This document shows, one piece after another, positions 13,333 to 17,452 of a stretch of 17,452 nucleotides of DNA. The notes beneath the pieces were generated by a model, which worked only from the letters and a program-made list of their open reading frames with translations, did no database searches and was not told the origin of the DNA. Position numbers and translations under genes: made by a program. Position 1 is the stretch's first letter, and each line of letters opens with the position of its first letter. Source of the stretch: Candidatus Falkowiibacteriota bacterium (GTDB lineage: Bacteria > Patescibacteriota > Patescibacteriia > Patescibacteriales > WJLG01); NCBI GenBank assembly GCA_014728685.1, contig WJLG01000079.1, forward strand, positions 1 through 17,452, written 5' to 3'.

Positions 13333-15054
13333 ATGTATTCCCTTGAAGAGATCAAAAAACATATAGCCGACCAAGCCAACAAAGCTCTGAAAAAAAAGCT
13401 GGTGTCTTTGTCGGACCTCAATTATCCGCCCAATCCGGAAATGGGCGATATCAGCTTGCCTTTGTTCAAGTTGAGCCAGGAATTGAAAAACTCTCCCAAT
13501 GAGATCGCCAGTTCATTGATAGGACACGTCAAAGCGGACGAAATGATCGCCAGCTTGAAAGTTATCGGCCCTTATCTTAACTTCTTCTTGAATAAAGAAT
13601 ACCTGATAAAAAATACTCTCAAAGAGATCAAAAAAACCGCCGACAAATACGGGCAGAAAAAAGCCGAAGATAAAAAGACCGCTGTCTTGGAATTTTCCAA
13701 TGTAAATACTCACAAGGAATACCATGTCGGCCATTTGAGAAATTTATGCTTCGGGGATTCAGTGACCAAGATCATGAACTCCGCCGGCCATAAAGCGATC
13801 TCGATCTCCTATGTGAATGACTTCGGCATCCATGTAGCCAAGACGCTTTGGAATTTCGATGAATTCACTAAGGATAAAGATGTTGAGAATATGTCCGATA
13901 ATGAAAAGGGTTATCTACTGGGAAAAATGTATGTTGATGCCGCTGCCAAAGAAAAAGACGATCCTATGGCCAAGCAGATGATCGGCGGACTGATGAGCGA
14001 AATAGAATTAAAAAAGAGTGAAGCTTACGAGTTGTGGCAAAAGACCAGACAGTGGAGCATAAAGCATTTTGCTGATATTTATGAAGATCTGAAAGTGGAA
14101 TTCAAAGACATCCTTTATGAAAGTGAAAATATCGAGCGCGGCCGGAAGATCATAGACGAGCTGGTAGAGAAAGGCGTCCTTAAGATCGACGAAGGCGCAG
14201 TGATCGCCGATCTGAAAGAATACGGACTGGAAGTCTTGGTCTGCATTCGTTCGAATAAGACTGCTGCTTATCCGGTAGCCGATCTGGGGCTAGCTGAAAC
14301 CAAATCCAAAAAATTCAAACCGGATGAATCGATCTATATTGTAGATAATCGCCAAGAGCTTTATTTGAAACAGCTTTTCAAGATATTGGAATTATCCGGA
14401 CACAAAGAAAAACTGATCCACTTAAGCTATGATTTCGTCAAGCTTCCTTCCGGCATGATGTCTTCCCGGACCGGCAATGTCATCACCTATAGCGAACTTA
14501 AAAAGATCGTGATCGAAAAAGCCTCTGATGAGATCAAAAAAAGGCATGACAATTGGAGCGAGGAGGAGATAGAAAAGGTTGCCAAGGTGGTCGGTATGGG
14601 AGCGATCAAATTCGAAATGATAAAAGTAGATGCCAAGAATATCATCACCTTTGATGTCGACAAAGCTCTTTCTTTCGATGGCTACACTTCTTCTTATGTC
14701 CAATACGCCTATGCCCGCATCGCCGGTATTTTTGAAAGGAATATGAAGAAAGAGATAACAATAGAAGGCTATGACCCGAAATATCTGAAAGAAGCGGTAG
14801 AGATAGCGATCATCAAAAAAATGTCCCGCTATCCCGAAGCCTTGTCTAAAGCCGCGGAAAATTATGATCCTTCGGAGATCGCCAAATATCTCTATGAACT
14901 TGCCAAGCTCTTGAATGACTATTACCACCAAGTATCGATCATAAATTCGGAAGAAAAGGTCAAGGAGTCCAGATTGAGTCTGCTAGCAGCTATCGCTCAG
15001 GTCATCAAGAACGGATTCGGCCTGCTTGGGATCGAGATCGTGGAAGAAATGTAA
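13333..15054 (+). CDS. argS: Arginyl-tRNA synthetase
   Basis: ArgRS (573 residues, normal length) charges tRNA-Arg. The N-terminal Add1-like domain (1 to about 110, with NPEMGDISLPLF) binds the tRNA D-loop. The class I signature HVGH is at 131-134 in NVNTHKEYHVGHLRN, the form found in many CPR and eukaryote-like ArgRS. The KMSKS counterpart is GMMSSRTGN around 372-380. The C-terminal DALR anticodon-binding domain covers about 450-573, with SYVQYAYARI and the closing LGIEIVEEM. No Shine-Dalgarno precedes the ATG, and the predicted transcription start lies only a few bases upstream. The start is supported by the family N-terminus. It is divergent from the histidine phosphatase gene, and only 2 bp separate its stop from the left inverted repeat of the GxxExxY element. 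Confidence 0.97.
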   Translation: MYSLEEIKKHIADQANKALKKKLVSLSDLNYPPNPEMGDISLPLFKLSQELKNSPNEIASSLIGHVKADEMIASLKVIGPYLNFFLNKEYLIKNTLKEIKKTADKYGQKKAEDKKTAVLEFSNVNTHKEYHVGHLRNLCFGDSVTKIMNSAGHKAISISYVNDFGIHVAKTLWNFDEFTKDKDVENMSDNEKGYLLGKMYVDAAAKEKDDPMAKQMIGGLMSEIELKKSEAYELWQKTRQWSIKHFADIYEDLKVEFKDILYESENIERGRKIIDELVEKGVLKIDEGAVIADLKEYGLEVLVCIRSNKTAAYPVADLGLAETKSKKFKPDESIYIVDNRQELYLKQLFKILELSGHKEKLIHLSYDFVKLPSGMMSSRTGNVITYSELKKIVIEKASDEIKKRHDNWSEEEIEKVAKVVGMGAIKFEMIKVDAKNIITFDVDKALSFDGYTSSYVQYAYARIAGIFERNMKKEITIEGYDPKYLKEAVEIAIIKKMSRYPEALSKAAENYDPSEIAKYLYELAKLLNDYYHQVSIINSEEKVKESRLSLLAAIAQVIKNGFGLLGIEIVEEM

Positions 15055-15056
15055 AG

Positions 15057-15098
15057 ATACTAATTCAATACTAATACATACTAATCTGCGAATATTTT
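15057..15098 (+). repeat. Left inverted repeat with three ATACTAAT units
   Basis: It begins 2 bp after the argS stop and contains ATACTAAT three times at 10-11 bp spacing (15057, 15068, 15078). It ends in GCGAATATTTT just before the GxxExxY start codon. Confidence 0.75.
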
Positions 15099-15509
15099 AT
15101 GAGGAGGGAAATCATATATAAAGATTTATCTTATAAAATAAACGGACTGTTATTCAAAACCCAAAACCAGCTTGGAAGATATAGGAACGAAAAACAATAC
15201 GGTGATTATTTTGAAAACCTATTAAAAGAAAATGGTATAAAATATATTCGCGAAGCAAAATTACCTGAATCGTTTGAAGGAGAGAAAAAAGGAAGAAATA
15301 TATGTGATTTTATAATTGAAAATAAAATAATCATAGAACTAAAAACAGTAAGCTTCATAAATAAAGACCATTATTTTCAATTAAAAAGATATTTAGCCAG
15401 CTCTGGACTAATTCTGGGGATGCTGATAAATTTCAGACAGGTTTGTTTAACTCCGAGAAGAATATTAAACAATGAACTATTGAAAAAAAATAATATTAAC
15501 TATTCGTAA
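15099..15509 (+). CDS. GxxExxY-family protein (PD-(D/E)XK-like fold)
   Basis: This 136-residue protein opens with IIYKDLSYKINGLLFK, the usual start of GxxExxY proteins. A divergent form of the name motif follows, LGRYRNEKQY (25-34), with two extra residues between G and E. The core D70 (CDFII), E80-x-K82 (IELK) and Q94-x3-Y98 (QLKRY) fits a PD-(D/E)XK nuclease-like fold. The biochemical role of the family is unknown. It is AT-rich compared with argS and glyS, uses ATA and AAA codons heavily, and lies between inverted repeats, all pointing to acquisition as a unit. The stop codon falls inside the right repeat. There is no Shine-Dalgarno before the ATG; AGGAGG instead occurs within codons 2-3. 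Translation could otherwise depend on read-through from argS. Confidence 0.82.
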   Translation: MRREIIYKDLSYKINGLLFKTQNQLGRYRNEKQYGDYFENLLKENGIKYIREAKLPESFEGEKKGRNICDFIIENKIIIELKTVSFINKDHYFQLKRYLASSGLILGMLINFRQVCLTPRRILNNELLKKNNINYS

Positions 15510-15539
15510 TATTAGTATATATTCGTGTTAAATTAGTAT
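15498..15539 (-). repeat. Right inverted repeat of the GxxExxY element
   Basis: It is the reverse-complement counterpart of 15057-15098. Its end AATTAGTAT (15531-15539) is an exact match to the start of the left repeat. It contains the last codons and stop of the GxxExxY gene. Confidence 0.75.
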
Positions 15540-15545
15540 TATAAT
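15540..15545 (+). promoter_or_regulatory. Possible -10 box for glyS at the element edge
   Basis: A perfect TATAAT immediately follows the right inverted repeat, 28 bp before the glyS ATG. No convincing -35 is present. If used, the element supplies or disrupts the native glyS promoter. Confidence 0.3.
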
Positions 15546-15572
15546 TAATTATTAATTAGAATTGTATCTTAT

Positions 15573-16943
15573 ATGATTGATGACAAAATGGAAAAAATAG
15601 TTTCCTTATGTAAAAGAAGGGGCTTTATCTATCCGGCCTGCGAGATCTATGGCGGATTTGCCAACTCTTACAGCTTCGGTCCTTACGGAGCGCAGCTGAA
15701 AAAAAATATCAAGGATATCTGGTGGAAGATGTTTGTTGAAGACCGCTCCGATATCATCGGCCTTGATGGACCGATAATGCTCCATCCGAAAGCTTGGCAG
15801 GCATCAGGCCATACCGAAGGCTTCAATGATGCTTTGGTCGATTGTAAAAAATGCCAGAGAAGATTCAGAGCCGACCACTTGATCGAAAACGCCGTCGGCG
15901 TAGATCTGGAAGGTGATATTCCCGGCCTGAACAAAGTGATCAAAGATAATAATGTAAAATGCCCGGAATGCGCCGGACAAGACTGGACCGAAGTGCGGAC
16001 AATGAATATGATGTTTCAAACCGAAATGAATGGTATCGACGAACCGGTTTATCTAAGGCCGGAAACAGCCGGAGCCATCTTTGTTGAATTCAAAAGCGTG
16101 CTCGACTCCATGAGGGTCAAATTGCCTTTCGGGATCGCCCAGATCGGCAAAGCCTTTAGAAACGAGATCGTGGCCCGCAACTTCATCTTCCGCGTCCGTG
16201 AATTCGAGCAGATGGAGATCGAGTATTTCTTCAACCCGGAAGAAGACTGGGAGACCATGTTCTCAAGCTGGCTGGAAAAGCAAAAGAATTTCACCCGCGC
16301 CCTGGGCATCTCCGGCAAAAACATCCGTGAATACGAACATCCGCAAGCCAAACTTTCTCATTATTCCAAAAAAACCATTGATATTGAATACAATTTTCCT
16401 TTCGGCCATTCAGAACTTTTCGGCCTGGCTCACAGGGGCGACTTCGACCTTACCGCCCACTCCAAGGCTTCGGGACAAAGCTTGGAATACTTGGATCCGG
16501 AATCCGGTAAAAAATTCACACCTCATGTTCTTGAGCCAACCTTCGGAGTGGAAAGAGCTCTTCTGGCCGCCTTATGCGAAGCTTATACAGAGGAAGAGGT
16601 CGATACAGATAAAAGAGTAGTCTTGAAATTTCCTAAGCAAATAGCGCCGGTCAAAGTAGCGGTCTTTCCTCTTTTGAAGAATAAACCCAAGCTGGTGGAA
16701 AAAGCCACTGAAGTATTCGATCTGCTCAAGGGCAAGTTCACTTGCGAATTCGATGACAATGGCAATGTCGGCAAAAGATACCGGCGCCAAGACGAGATCG
16801 GCACTCCTTACTGCGTGACAGTGGATTTCGATACCCTGGAAAAAGACAACACCGTCACCGTCCGCGACCGCGACACCATGGAACAGGAACGAGTGAAGAT
16901 AGAAGAACTCTCTGAATTTTTTGATAAAAAGTTCAGTCAGTAA
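15573..16943 (+). CDS. glyS: Glycyl-tRNA synthetase, alpha2 (dimeric) type
   Basis: GlyRS charges tRNA-Gly. This is the single-chain homodimeric class II form (456 residues), not the alpha2beta2 GlyQ/GlyS pair. The N-terminus MEKIVSLCKRRGFIYPACEIYGG and GFANSYSFGPYG are family hallmarks. A zinc site is suggested by C91-x2-C94 and C130-x2-C133. Catalytic motifs include YLRPETAGAIF (160-170), the motif 2 arginine region AFRNEI...FRVREFEQMEIEYFF, and motif 3 HVLEPTFGVERALLAAL. The C-terminal anticodon-binding domain begins near IAPVKVAVFPL and includes GKRYRRQDEIGTPYCVTVD. An internal ATG five codons later (15588) is an alternative start. The gene sits directly downstream of the GxxExxY element and ends at a strong terminator. 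It is the third synthetase gene on this strand. Confidence 0.97.
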   Translation: MIDDKMEKIVSLCKRRGFIYPACEIYGGFANSYSFGPYGAQLKKNIKDIWWKMFVEDRSDIIGLDGPIMLHPKAWQASGHTEGFNDALVDCKKCQRRFRADHLIENAVGVDLEGDIPGLNKVIKDNNVKCPECAGQDWTEVRTMNMMFQTEMNGIDEPVYLRPETAGAIFVEFKSVLDSMRVKLPFGIAQIGKAFRNEIVARNFIFRVREFEQMEIEYFFNPEEDWETMFSSWLEKQKNFTRALGISGKNIREYEHPQAKLSHYSKKTIDIEYNFPFGHSELFGLAHRGDFDLTAHSKASGQSLEYLDPESGKKFTPHVLEPTFGVERALLAALCEAYTEEEVDTDKRVVLKFPKQIAPVKVAVFPLLKNKPKLVEKATEVFDLLKGKFTCEFDDNGNVGKRYRRQDEIGTPYCVTVDFDTLEKDNTVTVRDRDTMEQERVKIEELSEFFDKKFSQ

Positions 16944-16964
16944 TAAGTGATGAATTGAATATTT

Positions 16965-16991
16965 AAAAATCCCGAACGATCGGGATTTTTT
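16965..16991 (+). terminator. Intrinsic terminator of glyS
   Basis: TCCCGA (16970-16975) and TCGGGA (16980-16985) form a stem with an ACGA loop, extended by A-T pairs, followed by T6 (16986-16991). The A-tract on the left allows some bidirectional function, which would also serve the convergent minus-strand gene. Confidence 0.88.
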
Positions 16992-17037
16992 AATAAGGCT
17001 ACGTATTAATGATAAACTTTATTTCATACCTGCCTAT

Positions 17038-17452
17038 CTACCCATTTTTTTCTCCGCTAAAATTTCGTTCTTTTTTATCAAATTTTTTTAATACTTTACG
17101 AATTCCATTGCTGAATCCCGCATAAAGTCCCTCATCAAACTTTCTTATAAGTTGTCGGGCCTCTTCTTCAATTTCTTTATCTAAAACTTCTATTGCTCCA
17201 TTAATTTCTTCGTTTTTCATGTTTAGCTTTTTTTCTTTTATCCTCTGAACAATCTCTTTTATCATGGCTGCAAACTTACAACCATGTTGTTCAAGATGCC
17301 AACAATCTTCGCCGGTTTCTGGCTCTCTGGTGCAATAACTCATTAAACTAGATATATGGCTCAAAATTTCAAAACTTTTTCTCGAATCAGATTCTTCAAA
17401 AATATCGCAACTAATAGCGTCTTTTATTGAGTCTACTTCCGGTCCTTCATTA
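17038..17452 (-). CDS. Hypothetical protein, cysteine-containing (N-terminus beyond window)
   Basis: The frame ending at the TAG at 17040-17038 is open upstream to the window edge, giving at least 138 codons. The first internal start-like codon is a TTG at 17364, but the frame continues through it (reading DIFEESDSRKSFEILSHI), so the true start is probably outside. The visible part has a cluster C-x8-C-x6-C (SYCTREPETGEDCWHLEQHGC) with nearby histidines, which could bind a metal. It is followed by a long charged helical stretch (KEIVQRIKEKK to EEARQLIRKFDEG) and a basic C-terminus. I do not recognise the family. It converges on glyS with 94 bp between stops, which hold the glyS terminator. 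Codon pattern and helix-like charge periodicity support a real gene. Confidence 0.6.
   Translation of the reverse strand, partial: NEGPEVDSIKDAISCDIFEESDSRKSFEILSHISSLMSYCTREPETGEDCWHLEQHGCKFAAMIKEIVQRIKEKKLNMKNEEINGAIEVLDKEIEEEARQLIRKFDEGLYAGFSNGIRKVLKKFDKKERNFSGEKNG

Larger units (their letters stand above)
15057..15539 (+). mobile_element. IVS-like element: GxxExxY gene flanked by 42-bp imperfect inverted repeats
   Basis: The two ends (15057-15098 and 15498-15539) are imperfect inverted repeats of about 42 bp, matching at roughly 34 positions with a small gap. They enclose only the 136-codon gene. The whole unit is visibly AT-richer than argS and glyS on both sides. A transcript across it would fold into a long stem with the gene in the loop, the architecture of intervening sequences known in some 23S rRNA genes. 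No transposase is present. Mobility is an inference. Confidence 0.5.

Noticed and set aside
1..17452. CRISPR arrays, tRNA or rRNA genes, transposases
   Set aside because: No direct-repeat arrays, cloverleaf T-loop sequences, rRNA cores or transposase motifs were seen on either strand.

Overview
The window reads as a chromosomal segment of a Candidate Phyla Radiation (Patescibacteria, probably Parcubacteria-type) bacterium. This is inferred from short or domain-trimmed housekeeping proteins (ThrS without a TGS domain, UvrB ending before the UVR domain, a UvrC of about 440 residues), a secreted beta-helix protein with C-terminal YGR repeats, a GxxExxY-family protein and compact spacing. TGA ends genes here (uvrB, the helicase), so the Gracilibacteria/Absconditabacteria code with UGA as glycine is excluded. 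No rRNA, tRNA, CRISPR array or transposase gene was seen.

Layout. Positions 1-5978 lie on the minus strand: a secreted beta-helix protein, a UvrD-type helicase fused to an iron-sulfur nuclease, a membrane-anchored DKNYY-repeat protein whose stop codon touches the next start, and the N-terminal third of RuvB, cut by the window edge. Positions 5979-6399 hold no gene but contain a perfect-stem structured RNA candidate, a terminator and two promoters. UvrC (plus) converges on a minus-strand block of a small coiled-coil membrane protein, UvrB and a lipoprotein; the lipoprotein terminator overlaps the uvrC stop codon. Next come divergent promoters sharing one -35 box, a T-box leader and thrS (plus), a histidine phosphatase (minus, overlapping the thrS end), argS (plus), a GxxExxY gene bracketed by 42-bp imperfect inverted repeats, and glyS (plus) with a strong terminator. 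The right edge holds the C-terminal part of an unrecognised minus-strand gene that is open to the window end.

Functionally there are two themes. The first is DNA repair and recombination: RuvB branch migration, the helicase-nuclease, and UvrB and UvrC of nucleotide excision repair. The second is translation: three aminoacyl-tRNA synthetases (Thr, Arg, Gly), of which thrS appears to be controlled by uncharged tRNA through a T-box.

The observations most worth following are the IVS-like element around the GxxExxY gene, the structured RNA at 6142-6307, the T-box with a very short specifier arm, the joint reduction of UvrB and UvrC domains, and a CAAATTG-type short repeat found three times in uvrC, including at its start codon.
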